Notes: generated from the sequence alone by a model not told the origin. A stretch of DNA of 64,000 nucleotides from Chengkuizengella sediminis (GCF_010078385.1 NZ_SIJC01000012.1:1-64000); one strand, 5' to 3'; positions 29,301 through 37,564 are shown, numbered from the stretch's first letter. Numbers and translations are program-made.

Positions 29301-32199
29301 GATGTTCGTAAATATTTCCAAGCAGCTCCTGCATTTCACTCATCATTTCATTAGAAGATAATTCATCATTAACCTGATAACGAACAGGTAAAAAGTTAGC
29401 AAACATTCCTAACATACGATGAATATCTGGATGTCTTCTTGCTGCAGTTAAAGAACCAACAACAAGCTCATCCTGCCCAGTATATTTATTTAATAAAATA
29501 TAATACACCGATAGTAAATACGCATTTAAGGTAATACGTTTTTTATGACATGTTTCATTTATTTGTTCCGTTATATGTTTTGATACATTAAAATAAACGG
29601 TTTCTCCATCAAACGTTCTCTTTTCTTCTCGACGGAGGTCTGTTTGAAGCTGAAGTTGAGGGATAACTCCAGAGAGTTGATTTGCCCAAAATGATTCTTG
29701 TAATTGATATGATTCCGTCGTCTTCCAGTGTTCATTTCTCACTGCAAAATCTTTATATTGTATTGAGATAGGAAGTAATGAACGGTGTTGATATAAATCA
29801 AAAAATTCTTCCATTAATACATTGATAGAAATGCCATCCATTATGATATGATGCATATCAAGAATAAGTATACTTTCATCATTTTCCTTCTGTACCCATC
29901 CTGCTCTTATCAATGGAGGTTCATTGAGATTAAAAGGTTCAATTAACTCTTCTGGTGTTTCTAAATCTTTTAATTGAATCGATAGAGAAGGCATTATTTT
30001 AGAGTATATTTTTCCATCTATCCACTGAAACGAAGTTCTTAAGACTTCATGTCGATCAATTAATTGATTTAATATTTTCTCAACCCTCAATTTATTTGGT
30101 TTTCCTATCACATTAAAAGCTACAGGCATATTATAAGATTTACCGATACCTTCAAACTGCTCCTGAATATATAATCTCTTTTGAGCACTTGATACTGGAT
30201 AAAACTCTTGTTCAGCAATTTTATTAATAGGGACATATGACTTTTTGTTTGCTTGCAAGATGTATTTTGCTTGTTTTTCTATTGTAGCAAGTTGATAAAA
30301 CTCAATGATCGGCAGTTCCACTTCAAACATCTTTTCTACTTCAGAAGCTAAAGAAGCCGCTTTTAAAGAGTTACCCCCAATTTCTAAAAAATGGCTTTTA
30401 CGATCAATTTGTTCTATTCCTAAAACTTCAGACCATAATTTTGTTAATTTCTCTTCTGTTTCATTCATAGGTTTTTCTATCATCACAGCTTGTTTTTGTT
30501 CTACAAGATATTGTTCCATTTCTTTTACGATTTCGAAATAATCCCCATCCTCATACTGAGAAGCAAGTTTATATCTTTGCAGCTTACCACTTGTCGTTTT
30601 TGGAATGCTTCTAACTGGGATTACGTGTTTAATTTCCAATCCAGTTTGCAAATGAATGAATGTTTTTAGCTCTTGCACCAACGGAATAAATGCATCCGTT
30701 TTTTTACGAAAAACAACAAATGTTATGATGTCATCCTGCTGCTCCTCTGCATTAAATACCCCACAAACGGCTATCTTACCTGCATCAACACCTGGGACTT
30801 TCTCTGCAATTCCTTCAATATCATGAGGGTACACATTCTGTCCGTTAATAAAGATGATGTCTTTTTTTCTTCCAGTTACAAATAAACGATTGTGTTTTAG
30901 AAATCCTAAATCTCCTGTAACAAGCCACCCATCCTCAGTAATCAGTTCATTTGTCGCTTCTGAATTGTTGTAATATCCTGAAGTTACATTTTTACCCCGA
31001 ATTTCAATATTTCCTATTACACATTCAGATAGTGGAATATGTCTATCATTTGTAATCCTAATTTGACATCCATCAACAGCATAACCTAAGTCGACAAAAT
31101 GAATTTCATTTGAGGATGTTTGATCAATGATTTCAACTTGATTTCCTAAACGAACCGACTCCCTTTTTACGGATATAGATTGTAATGTTTCTTCAACTGG
31201 TGGGAAGGAAACAGCCAAACTTGCTTCTGCCATACCATACACTGGAAACATCGCATTTGGCTGCAATCCATACGGTTCGAGGACGGAAAGAAAGCGAAAT
31301 GCTAGTTGATCTGAAATGGGTTCAGCTCCATTAAAAATTAATCTTATTTTAGATAAATCCCAATGAGCTGCCTTCTCAGGTTTGAAGGTTTTTAGAAAAT
31401 GTTTATATCCAAAGTTAGGGGAAGCCAATGAAGTAATTTTGTGTTCACTTGCTTTTTCCAGCCATAACATGGGTTGCATCACAAACAAAGTCGTTGGCAT
31501 AATAAATTGTGAAATATTAGCATACATAGGTGATAGATGATAACCTATGAGTCCCATATCATGGGTAAGCGGCATCCAGCTTAATGTTGAATCCTGACTA
31601 CTCGTTTTAGAATTTAATACGATCCCACGCATGTTTGCCAACAAATTATCATGCGTAAGCATCACACCTTTAGGTTTTCCTGTGGAACCAGATGAGAACT
31701 GTATAAAAGCAATATCACTACTTTTAACCTGCTCTACATTCCCTAGTTGCTTCAAATCACTAATTTCATTTATTTCAATCGTATTCCTTGCAACTTCTTC
31801 ATAAGGTGCGGAAACTTCCATTTGGTTAAAGGTTTCTTTTAAAGAAGGGAGTATATCATAATCTGTAACTATTTTAGGATCATCTAAAATCTGATAAATT
31901 TCGAGTACTTTTTTACGATGTTCATCAGTTGTTCCTATTGTCACTGGAACAGGGATCATTCCTCCTAATACACATGCCCAAAATAATAATATAAAGTTCT
32001 CATTTTCTTGAATTTGGAATATTATTTCTTGCCCTTTTTTAATTCCTTGGCTCTGTAAACCATGAAGCATTCTTAATGATCTATCGTATAAATCAGAGTA
32101 ATATAAGGATTGTTCTTCCTTTTTTTTAATAAACGTAATATGTTGACTATCATTTTTACAATTTTCTATCACATCGATTAAACTTTCAAATTTATTCAT
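23335..32199 (-). CDS. Lipo-initiating NRPS: FAAL-ACP-C-A(Ser)-PCP-C-A(Ser)-PCP-half C
   Basis: A 2954-residue synthetase that should activate a fatty acid and add two amino acids. Residues 1 to about 560 are a fatty acyl-AMP ligase (SGSTGKPKG near 170; WMPLTHDMGLIG). Then come ACP (GGNS near 609), a starter C domain (HHIIMDG near 783), A1 (near 1250), carrier (GGHS near 1651), C (HHIVSDG near 1832), A2 (near 2305) and carrier (GGNS near 2697). Both A domains give the code DVWHFSLVDK by eye, close to the known serine code DVWHLSLIDK. The last ~220 residues match only the C-terminal half of a condensation domain and lack the HHxxxDG half. It starts 23 bp after the exporter stop and overlaps the acyltransferase start by one base. 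Confidence 0.96.
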   Translation of the reverse strand: MNKFESLIDVIENCKNDSQHITFIKKKEEQSLYYSDLYDRSLRMLHGLQSQGIKKGQEIIFQIQENENFILLFWACVLGGMIPVPVTIGTTDEHRKKVLEIYQILDDPKIVTDYDILPSLKETFNQMEVSAPYEEVARNTIEINEISDLKQLGNVEQVKSSDIAFIQFSSGSTGKPKGVMLTHDNLLANMRGIVLNSKTSSQDSTLSWMPLTHDMGLIGYHLSPMYANISQFIMPTTLFVMQPMLWLEKASEHKITSLASPNFGYKHFLKTFKPEKAAHWDLSKIRLIFNGAEPISDQLAFRFLSVLEPYGLQPNAMFPVYGMAEASLAVSFPPVEETLQSISVKRESVRLGNQVEIIDQTSSNEIHFVDLGYAVDGCQIRITNDRHIPLSECVIGNIEIRGKNVTSGYYNNSEATNELITEDGWLVTGDLGFLKHNRLFVTGRKKDIIFINGQNVYPHDIEGIAEKVPGVDAGKIAVCGVFNAEEQQDDIITFVVFRKKTDAFIPLVQELKTFIHLQTGLEIKHVIPVRSIPKTTSGKLQRYKLASQYEDGDYFEIVKEMEQYLVEQKQAVMIEKPMNETEEKLTKLWSEVLGIEQIDRKSHFLEIGGNSLKAASLASEVEKMFEVELPIIEFYQLATIEKQAKYILQANKKSYVPINKIAEQEFYPVSSAQKRLYIQEQFEGIGKSYNMPVAFNVIGKPNKLRVEKILNQLIDRHEVLRTSFQWIDGKIYSKIMPSLSIQLKDLETPEELIEPFNLNEPPLIRAGWVQKENDESILILDMHHIIMDGISINVLMEEFFDLYQHRSLLPISIQYKDFAVRNEHWKTTESYQLQESFWANQLSGVIPQLQLQTDLRREEKRTFDGETVYFNVSKHITEQINETCHKKRITLNAYLLSVYYILLNKYTGQDELVVGSLTAARRHPDIHRMLGMFANFLPVRYQVNDELSSNEMMSEMQELLGNIYEHQEYPYNDMILKLLKDTDRSRNPFFDTMLIFHNQLETNYSLEADNLKLTQYDLHSNTSKLDFKLDIFPEENGSLKCILEYNCNLFKRETMVRFTEHYQNILKSVTNVPEQKIKEINILSEEEKFKITNVFNETSSPYEKNKTVVELFVEQANKTPNNIAVQYKNEKLTYRELNEKSNQLAKTLVSFGVQSDQVIAVMAERSLEMIVGIFAILKAGGAYLPIAPDLPEERIQYMLEDSQVKMILTQQKWINSIGFQGKMIDVGDSQYYTGDVSALHKTSEYNNLAYVIYTSGSTGKPKGVMIEHYSVINRIMWMQKTYSLNEQDIILQKTPISFDVSVWELFWWSFVGAKLVLLDPGGEKDPAHIVEEIDKQNITTMHFVPSMLQIFLDYLNQTNQWERLHALKKVFTSGEVLHSHHVAKFNDFISLKNNAELINLYGPTEATVDVSCFPCTPLEDTKVIPIGKPIDNTQLWIVNNHHQLQPIGIVGELCISGDGLARGYIHKEEQTKEKFVPNPFIDGQLMYKTGDLARWLPDGNIEYLGRLDHQVKIRGYRIELAEIEACLLDHQNIDEAVVLVKEDLQGDSFLVAYIVSQGPFDVAQIRTFLKGSLPDYMVPARFVALKEMPLTSNGKINRIELQNQVKLVELNSDKYVAPTNDIEEKLVGLWQKVLEIKRIGVDDDFFELGGHSFKATMLITQIHEQFNVEIPLSEIFSSPTIREIAKYIEKANFSEHITITKAVKREHYYLSSAQKRLFILHQIEGDNLTYHLPATMEITGKLNEKLVQDTFQKILKRHEVLRTSFKLLDGEAVQFIHPEVTFQLEKLDKTYDNINQMMVDFMKPFDLSSAPLLRVGLVNQGKEKNILLFDMHHIVSDGLSIVNLTKEFVQIYQGLDLSPLKIQYKDYVEWQTEFFTTEKYEKQEKYWNDILSGELPTLQLPTDFIRPPVRSGKGDKYEAKLDSQLLSSIKNLALEHETTIYVVMLAVFNILLAKYTKQEDIIIGSPITGRTHSDLKDLIGMFVNTLAMRNEPKENYTFKQFLQKVNHNALQAFENQDVPFEALVEKLNVKRDLSRNPIFDVMFVLQNMGTPSVKFDDLLGRQLPINHQQSKFDLTLEAIEEEQGMTLNFEFNVDLFHKSKIERLAHHFKQLIYIVTEQSNIKIRDMDFMSKEEKKQILYQFNNTDREYPKHKTIHKLFEEQVERTPNHVALTFKDEKMTYQVLNNRANQLAVQLREKGVTKNEIVSIMVERSPEMIIGILAILKAGGAYLPMSPQFPQERISFMLKDSECKLVLTQKEFKEKISFEGEIIVLNDSKNYINEKNDIKVKDISSSEDLAYIIYTSGSTGKPKGVMIKHHSVVNRITWMQHKYPLQESDVIMQKTPCTFDVSVWELFWWSWTGAQVHLLEPEEEKNPQSMIDAIEKHKITTMHFVPSMLQVFFEYVSGKSIEPKLKSLRQVFTSGEALQLKQVEQFNETLFKTNNTNLINLYGPTEATVDVSYYECTPFNGEQSVPIGKPIDNTKLYVVNESLQLQPIGVSGELCISGEGLATGYLNHEELTADKFVPDPFAVGQWMYKTGDLAKWNEDGQIEYLGRMDHQVKIRGYRIELGEIETQLLDIGDIQQAIVVDRISETSDPYLCAYYVSEQKLSASDIRSFLLSRLPDYMIPAYFMKVDKIPLTSNGKVDRKALPEPMMDRENDLNTVSPTNEIQKKLLHVWSETIGHEKIGIYDNFFEVGGNSLLLIRVHSKLEEHWPQQIKVTDLFSYPTIAKLSEFIQSKSTNKSELPIQFVHLPETYFESTSQQAVRSYSFKLEEEQFQIFKDMSYQLNLELSYILLALYGYLFAQITKNKQIPIQVLTSDESYMALKLDLDQFTNFIDIPPYLKTTIQEKNPTQTYTLDDLKQAQMSHQKYNILPLFIHTRKSSLDTEIVNLFHISLGFMEIGSELMLISEFNGKKISSNKMKEFLQGFKQLSTIIANQYAAQSQVSATKKEEE

Positions 32200-32222
32200 T
32201 TTAACACCTCAATCGGCTATTT

Positions 32223-34160
32223 TTATATCATTAACCCTTTATTGGTCATCATTACTTCTCGATCAGTGACTGTATCAAGTTCCTCAAGTTTCCCCATATC
32301 TACTCTAAATAAACGATCAGCAACACCAAAATATTTGTCATCATGTGTAATGGCTATAATGCATTTCCCTCTTGATTTTAGTTCCGGTAAAAGTGTAGTG
32401 TAGAAAAAATGACGATAATCAGGATCTTGATCTGCAGCCCATTCATCAAATAAAGCAAAAGGTTTATCTTCTAAATAACTAATTAATAATGCCAGTCTTT
32501 TTCTTTGACCAGATGATAGTTTAATCGTACTGAACCCTTCTTTTGTAATTTGAACCTTATCTTGTAAATGTAATATTTTTAAATATTTTTGAGCCTCCTC
32601 AAATTTACTTTCAAAATCAATACCGTATAATTTATCAAATAAATAAACATCACTAAAAATAACTGAAAAATATTCTCCAACCTCATCCGAGGTTATCACT
32701 TGATCGTTCAGCCTCAATCCCCCTTCATCTGGATCATATAGTCCAACTAATAATTTTGCGAAGGTTGATTTTCCGCTTCCATTTCCCCCTGTAATAAATA
32801 TTATTTCTCCTGATTGAAACTGTGCATTGATAGGTCCTATTTTAAAATGATCACTATTTTGTTGTTTATATTGATAAAAGGCGTTTTTCAGTTCCAACTT
32901 CATATGATTTACTTTTGGTAAATTTATAGGGTTTACATTTTTGGTTTCCAGTTCATTTAAATCTTTCAACATTACATTCATTCGATTCCAGCTCACTTTA
33001 ATCATGAGTAGCTCAGGAATAGAGTTGAGAATACCTGTTAGTGGACCTCCCATATATAAAAATACGAATACAAAACTTCTTAACATGTCATTTTGAATAT
33101 TTACGAATAAAATGGGAAAAAGAAAAACAACCGCTCCTATCACTGTTACAAAAAGTAAATCACCTGTCACAATACCATATGCTAATTTCGTGTCTGCAAC
33201 AGTGCGTTTGTTACGATATTGATTACAGCTTTCCGTCATATCCTCTTTAAATTCGGTGGACTTCCGAGCATTCAAGGATAATTCTTTATAACCACCAACT
33301 AAATCATTTATAAATTTAAAAAAATGATTTTGGATATCTCTTGTTTTCTCCCAATCCTTCTCAGCAGATTTGCTAATAAAATAAAATAGAATAGATGCGA
33401 TTGAAACAACAAACAATGAAATGAGTAATCCATAAAAGCTAAGTAAACCAAGATATATAAGTCCAAATACGATGGTAATAGACCACGTAAACACATTTAC
33501 GAAAAAATTCGCAAATCTACTAATGATCTCTGTATCATTATTAAGAGAAGCTTGGATCTTTCCATCCTCCATCGATTCTAGAGTAGCATAGGAAGTTTTT
33601 AAAACTTTTTCTACAAAATGTACTCTTTTGTAGAAAACAATATCGTTTGTGATTTTAATCAACTTAAACCGAATCACAATTTGACAAAACAAAAATAATA
33701 AAATAGACAAAATAAAATAAGAGAATAATAAATTTTTTGGTAATATTCTCTGGTCAGCTATCGTTTCATTTAATACAAATATAACCATCGAGTTTCCTAA
33801 TCCACTAATAATACTTAAAGTAATTAATGATATGTATGGTTTCTCTTCATGTTTTGTATAAATAGAGGTCATCCACATGTAGGATGTAAATAAACATATT
33901 GATGTTAAAAGTAATGCTAGTATCCATTTCATTTGATTTGGAACAGGATTAAAAAAATAAATGGTTGCAGTATATAAACAGTAAACGACAAATCCAATCA
34001 CTATCATTGAAAATAATATTCCAAACCATTGACGTTTTCCAAATCTTATCCTAACTCGATCTTTTTTATAGATTTGAAAAATCGTTCTTACATTAAAAAA
34101 ACAAAGACTTAACGTGATGAGTGTAAATAAAGATAATATACTAATATAAACTAATTGCAT
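32223..34160 (-). CDS. Cyclic-peptide-type ABC exporter, fused permease and ATPase
   Basis: A 645-residue half-transporter. The first ~370 residues carry about six membrane segments. The ATPase domain follows with Walker A GGNGSGKST (near 450), signature LSSGQRKRL, Walker B/D-loop DEWAADQDP and His loop ITHDD. The Walker B stretch with Trp and the shortened D-loop is typical of the SyrD/PvdE/YojI branch that exports cyclic or lipidated peptides. It is the first gene of the synthetase operon, with ATG at 34160 behind AAAGGAAC, and its stop is 23 bp from the next start. It most likely exports the lipopeptide and gives self-resistance. The exact substrate is inferred from context. Confidence 0.93.
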   Translation of the reverse strand: MQLVYISILSLFTLITLSLCFFNVRTIFQIYKKDRVRIRFGKRQWFGILFSMIVIGFVVYCLYTATIYFFNPVPNQMKWILALLLTSICLFTSYMWMTSIYTKHEEKPYISLITLSIISGLGNSMVIFVLNETIADQRILPKNLLFSYFILSILLFLFCQIVIRFKLIKITNDIVFYKRVHFVEKVLKTSYATLESMEDGKIQASLNNDTEIISRFANFFVNVFTWSITIVFGLIYLGLLSFYGLLISLFVVSIASILFYFISKSAEKDWEKTRDIQNHFFKFINDLVGGYKELSLNARKSTEFKEDMTESCNQYRNKRTVADTKLAYGIVTGDLLFVTVIGAVVFLFPILFVNIQNDMLRSFVFVFLYMGGPLTGILNSIPELLMIKVSWNRMNVMLKDLNELETKNVNPINLPKVNHMKLELKNAFYQYKQQNSDHFKIGPINAQFQSGEIIFITGGNGSGKSTFAKLLVGLYDPDEGGLRLNDQVITSDEVGEYFSVIFSDVYLFDKLYGIDFESKFEEAQKYLKILHLQDKVQITKEGFSTIKLSSGQRKRLALLISYLEDKPFALFDEWAADQDPDYRHFFYTTLLPELKSRGKCIIAITHDDKYFGVADRLFRVDMGKLEELDTVTDREVMMTNKGLMI

Positions 34161-34309
34161 AAAATACAGTTCCTTTCACTTAAGTATAGTACTCATCAAA
34201 AATTTAACCCTAATTAAACTATATTTTAAACTTTTAGCCATTTGCTGATTATTTTCTTCAAAATATATAAATGCATGTTTATATTGAATGTGTTCAAAGT
34301 AACTCTCAT

Positions 34310-34344
34310 CATGAATTCAGCAGTACTATCGTATTGAATTCATG
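34310..34344. repeat. 10-bp inverted repeat, candidate operator of the synthetase operon
   Basis: Arms CATGAATTCA (34310-34319) and TGAATTCATG (34335-34344) are exact inverted copies with a 15-bp spacer. They lie 150-185 bp upstream of the exporter start. The size and spacing would suit a dimeric regulator or a weak hairpin in the leader. No regulator gene is present nearby. Function is inferred from position only. Confidence 0.45.
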
Positions 34345-34789
34345 CATGCCATTCTTATCACAAGATATATTTAATAAATTTGCTTTGTACAACTTCTTCT
34401 GGAAAATGAATATACATAGACTTTTGTTCTTTTAACCAACATCATGTTTTGTGAATATTTATCAATCATCCTCCAATAACTGAGACTTTTATTCAGATAC
34501 TATAACTTTTAAATCGACATTATTTGCAACAATAAAGTATCCCTTCTTAACTTGTGAGTTCTCAGAAATTTTTTAATATCGTAACTCCACCTCCAAAATT
34601 ATTTCATTTGGAATTTTTTTATCTTATAAAGAAAATTTAAGCAATTAAAAATCTTCTTCATCAATGAATTTATAAACATATATAGAATATTATAGAGTTC
34701 AAATGTTAATAAATAAAAACGCTATTTTTGTCATATTTAATTAAAATAATGAAAATTATTCTATTATTCCTCCTAATTCTCTATATTTC

Positions 34790-34823
34790 ATAAAACAATA
34801 TACATATATGTATATTGTTTTAT
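34790..34823. repeat. Perfect 34-bp AT-rich palindrome
   Basis: Each 17-base half (34790-34806 and 34807-34823) is the exact reverse complement of the other, with no spacer; the left half begins ATAAAACAATATAC. As RNA it would give a long hairpin ending in U-rich sequence on either strand. It could be a backup bidirectional terminator after the methylisocitrate lyase gene or a binding site for a dimeric protein. Confidence 0.7.
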
Positions 34824-34851
34824 AACTAAAGATTATAATTCTTAAACGATA

Positions 34852-34876
34852 AAAAAGCGTGACTTTTATGTCACAC
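34852..34876 (-). terminator. Terminator-like hairpin downstream of methylisocitrate lyase gene
   Basis: Read on the minus strand, GTGAC and GTCAC form a short stem with a six-base loop, followed by GC and a run of six T. It lies about 80 bp beyond a stronger terminator, so it may be a second stop for the same transcript. Confidence 0.5.
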
Positions 34877-34954
34877 CTTAGACTTACTTTATATGTTGTA
34901 TCATAGGATATAGGTAAATATTCTGCATAATCTGTTTTTTAAAAATATGTTTAT

Positions 34955-34984
34955 AAAAAAAAGTGTGATACTGAATCACACTTT
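34955..34984 (-). terminator. Rho-independent terminator of the methylisocitrate lyase gene
   Basis: On the minus strand the arms AAGTGTGAT and ATCACACTT pair perfectly with a five-base loop, followed by a T-rich tract. It starts 18 bp after the stop codon at 35002. Confidence 0.8.
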
Positions 34985-35001
34985 ATAATAGATCTATTAA
35001 C

Positions 35002-35916
35002 TTACTTCTCACCGATATTAGGAAGTTTAGTTTTTGCTATGCTTTGATCTAACTGTTCATATTCATAATATCCGATCGTTTCATACAATTCTTTTCTCGT
35101 TTGCATCTGTTCAAGGGATTTCACTTGTGTTCCAGAATTGAATATTTCTTTAAATACATTTTCATAAGCTTTTGCTGCTACTCTTAAAGAAGTTACTGGA
35201 TAAATGACCATGTTATAACCCATTTCTGCAAATTGCTCCGCTGAGTAGTATGGTGTTTTCCCAAACTCAGTCATATTCGCTAATAAAGGACCTTCTATCA
35301 GCTCAGCCATTTTCCTAAATTCACTTTCTGAACTTAATGCTTCAGGAAAAATAGCATCGGCCCCTGCTTGAACATAAGCATTAGCTCTTTCTACTGCACT
35401 GTCAAATCCCTCAACTGATTTAGCATCCGTGCGAGCTACAACAAGAAGAGTCGGCGCTGCTGTTTTTATCATTTTTATTTTCTGTACCATTTCATCTGTA
35501 CTTACTAATTTTTTTCCGTTTAAATGGCCACATTTCTTAGGTAAAACCTGATCTTCAATTTGTACTGCAGCCACCCTAGCTTCAACCATTTCTTTGGCAG
35601 TACGAGCTACGTTGATAACTTCTCCAAAACCAGTATCAATATCAACTAGTAAAGGTAAGTTTGTAGTTCGAACTAGCTCACGTGCTCGCTCTGCTACCTC
35701 TGTAGAAGTTACAATACCTATATCAGGCAAGCCACGACTTGCAGTATATGCTGCACCAGATAGATATAGTGCTTTAAAGCCAATTTTTTTTGCAATAAGT
35801 GCTGCCATTGCATCGTGTGTACCTGGTAATTTTAATATTTCATTACCCATGATAAGATCCTTCATCTGTGTAGCTAAATCTGTTTGATTCACTTCTTCTT
35901 CAATTAACCAACTCAT
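35002..35916 (-). CDS. prpB: Methylisocitrate lyase
   Basis: Cleaves 2-methylisocitrate to pyruvate and succinate in the methylcitrate cycle of propionate use. The protein of about 304 residues belongs to the isocitrate lyase/PEP mutase superfamily. It shows the substrate-loop motif KKCGH, the metal-binding DIDTGFG and VQIEDQ strands, ARTDA, and a PrpB-like C-terminal tail. I chose ATG at 35916, six bases after GGAGG; an in-frame TTG at 35931 overlaps that ribosome site and is unlikely. The gene stands alone: no methylcitrate synthase or dehydratase gene is beside it, which is unusual for the pathway. A related lyase or phosphonomutase activity cannot be excluded, but the KKCGH motif favours methylisocitrate lyase. 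Confidence 0.87.
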   Translation of the reverse strand: MSWLIEEEVNQTDLATQMKDLIMGNEILKLPGTHDAMAALIAKKIGFKALYLSGAAYTASRGLPDIGIVTSTEVAERARELVRTTNLPLLVDIDTGFGEVINVARTAKEMVEARVAAVQIEDQVLPKKCGHLNGKKLVSTDEMVQKIKMIKTAAPTLLVVARTDAKSVEGFDSAVERANAYVQAGADAIFPEALSSESEFRKMAELIEGPLLANMTEFGKTPYYSAEQFAEMGYNMVIYPVTSLRVAAKAYENVFKEIFNSGTQVKSLEQMQTRKELYETIGYYEYEQLDQSIAKTKLPNIGEK

Positions 35917-36024
35917 ATGTATCCTCCTCAATTGTTCATTTCATATATGAATATAAAATAATTGTACATTCTTTACTTCCATACTAACTGGATTTATCTA
36001 TGAGATCAAGAAAGACAAATATAA

Positions 36025-36072
36025 AAAACCTTTCCAGTTGATATCTATATTCAAACTGAAAAGGTGTTTTCT
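36025..36072 (-). terminator. Terminator after the S41 protease gene
   Basis: On the minus strand the hairpin arms read ACCTTTTCAGTTTG and CAACTGGAAAGGT, with one or two mismatches, and are followed by six T. It lies directly after the stop codon at 36083. An A-run on the other side means it could also work in reverse. Confidence 0.75.
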
Positions 36073-36082
36073 TTATAATCAT

Positions 36083-37537
36083 TTAATTCGTTATAGTAAG
36101 TTCATCATTCTCTAACTGCCAATTAATTTGAGTAAAGTATTCTTTAAAATAACTAACATTTACATACGTAATTCCTTCTTGTAAAACAACATGATCATCT
36201 ACTGCTGGAAGTAGTAATTCTTGTTCATCGGTTTTAATTTCAATTGCTTTCTCTGTTTGATTCCAACTAATTTGTCCATCTACTAAAGCCGCTAAGATTC
36301 TTGATGGAACAAAGACTTCATTTTCTTTTTGTATAAATTCAAAATAATCATAAAAAGCAATGTCGTTAATAAAGACAGAATAATCATTTTTAACTAATTC
36401 TATCTTCTCTATTCCTGACATTTGTAAAGCGGAAATGAGCTGTGGAATTTCTTCCTTCACTTCAATGTCAGGTATCACACCAACTCCATCTACAATGTTT
36501 TTACTAGGATCAAAATACTCATGTGATGTTACAGATATCACTCCGCCATTTGATAGTGGTATTAAATTCTGAATGTGTCCCTTGCCATAAGATTGTTGTC
36601 CTATAACAGTAGCTAAATCATGTTCTTGCAAAGCAACAGATAAGGCTTCTGATGCACTAGCTGTATTTTCATTCACTAAAATAATGATTTCATAATCAAT
36701 CGTTTTCCCATCTAAAATAACGATTGGATCCATATCATTAACATTATCTCTAGTAAACATTAGTATTTTTTTATCCATAAATTGCTTAGCTATATTTTCT
36801 AGTGTATAAATTAATCCACCTGGGTTATCTCTTAAATCTAAGATCAACGTTTCTAAACCATCTTCTTCTAATTCATTTAATTGCTCTGTAAATGGAATAT
36901 CCATTTCCTCAGCAAACTCAAAAAGTCGTATATATCCAACTCCTTCTGAGATGACTTCACTTATGATTAGAGGATGCGTAACAAGTTCTCTCGTTAATTC
37001 CACATTCACTTTTCTACCATCTCTGACAATGGTCAACTCAATAGCGCTACCTTCCTTACCTTCAAATAATTCCTGTATCTCATCTTGTGTTAACCCTTTA
37101 ATTGATGTACCATCAATCCCTACGATTATATCCCCTATTTCAAGGTTAATAGTAGATGCTGGAGAATCTGGGTAAATTCTATCAATAATTAAAGATTTAT
37201 CCTTAACTACTGTTTCCAAACCTATTCCAACATACTCATAATCAAATAAACCTTCCTCTTCTAACTCACTTGGTGAAATGTAACGAGAATAAGGATCATT
37301 TAAATTGTTAACCATTCCCTCAATCGCTTGGTCTATTAATTCTTCTTGAGTCGGTGAATCTAGATGAAAGTATTCAATATAATCTATTGCCTCATATACT
37401 GCATCTAACTGATATGATTCATAATCATATTCGTTATCTTCAGCTATAACAATGTTTGGTGAAAATATCATTGAACATAATAATGTGAATGCAAGTCCAA
37501 GTTTAATAATTGCTAGTTTATTATTTTTAGTAATCAA
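36083..37537 (-). CDS. Secreted S41 (C-terminal processing) peptidase with a stalk domain
   Basis: Carboxy-terminal processing protease of the CtpA/CtpB type. It has a hydrophobic signal segment, then a PDZ domain (about 95-170, with GDIIVGIDG), then the S41 catalytic core with the Ser in ENTASASEAL and the Lys in GQQSYGKG. The last ~110 residues form a copper amine oxidase N-terminal-like (stalk) domain with ENEVFVPSRILAAL, a fold often used to hold proteins in the Gram-positive wall. GTG at 37546 is only two bases after AAGGAG, so I prefer TTG at 37537 with an eight-base spacing. The two genes upstream code for proteins with the same kind of domain, so the three may act together at the surface. 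The substrate is unknown. Confidence 0.85.
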   Translation of the reverse strand: MITKNNKLAIIKLGLAFTLLCSMIFSPNIVIAEDNEYDYESYQLDAVYEAIDYIEYFHLDSPTQEELIDQAIEGMVNNLNDPYSRYISPSELEEEGLFDYEYVGIGLETVVKDKSLIIDRIYPDSPASTINLEIGDIIVGIDGTSIKGLTQDEIQELFEGKEGSAIELTIVRDGRKVNVELTRELVTHPLIISEVISEGVGYIRLFEFAEEMDIPFTEQLNELEEDGLETLILDLRDNPGGLIYTLENIAKQFMDKKILMFTRDNVNDMDPIVILDGKTIDYEIIILVNENTASASEALSVALQEHDLATVIGQQSYGKGHIQNLIPLSNGGVISVTSHEYFDPSKNIVDGVGVIPDIEVKEEIPQLISALQMSGIEKIELVKNDYSVFINDIAFYDYFEFIQKENEVFVPSRILAALVDGQISWNQTEKAIEIKTDEQELLLPAVDDHVVLQEGITYVNVSYFKEYFTQINWQLENDELTITN

Positions 37538-37564
37538 AATGAGCACTCCTTGTGATGTTTAAGT

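Larger units (their letters stand above)
34161..35001. other. Gene-free, AT-rich region upstream of the synthetase operon
   Basis: I find no convincing gene in these 841 bases. The minus-strand promoter for the exporter-synthetase operon should lie here, but I see no strong -35/-10 pair. The region holds a 10-bp inverted repeat (34310-34344), a perfect 34-bp palindrome (34790-34823) and two terminator-like hairpins (34852-34876 and 34955-34984), the last belonging to the methylisocitrate lyase gene. The rest is low-complexity AT-rich sequence without clear ribosome sites. Confidence 0.6.

Noticed and set aside
34161-35001. Searched for a small regulator or peptide gene in the long gap before the operon
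   Set aside because: No open frame with a ribosome site and protein-like content was found.
35594-35887. Plus-strand open frame of 97 residues
   Set aside because: Antisense to the conserved core of the methylisocitrate lyase gene.
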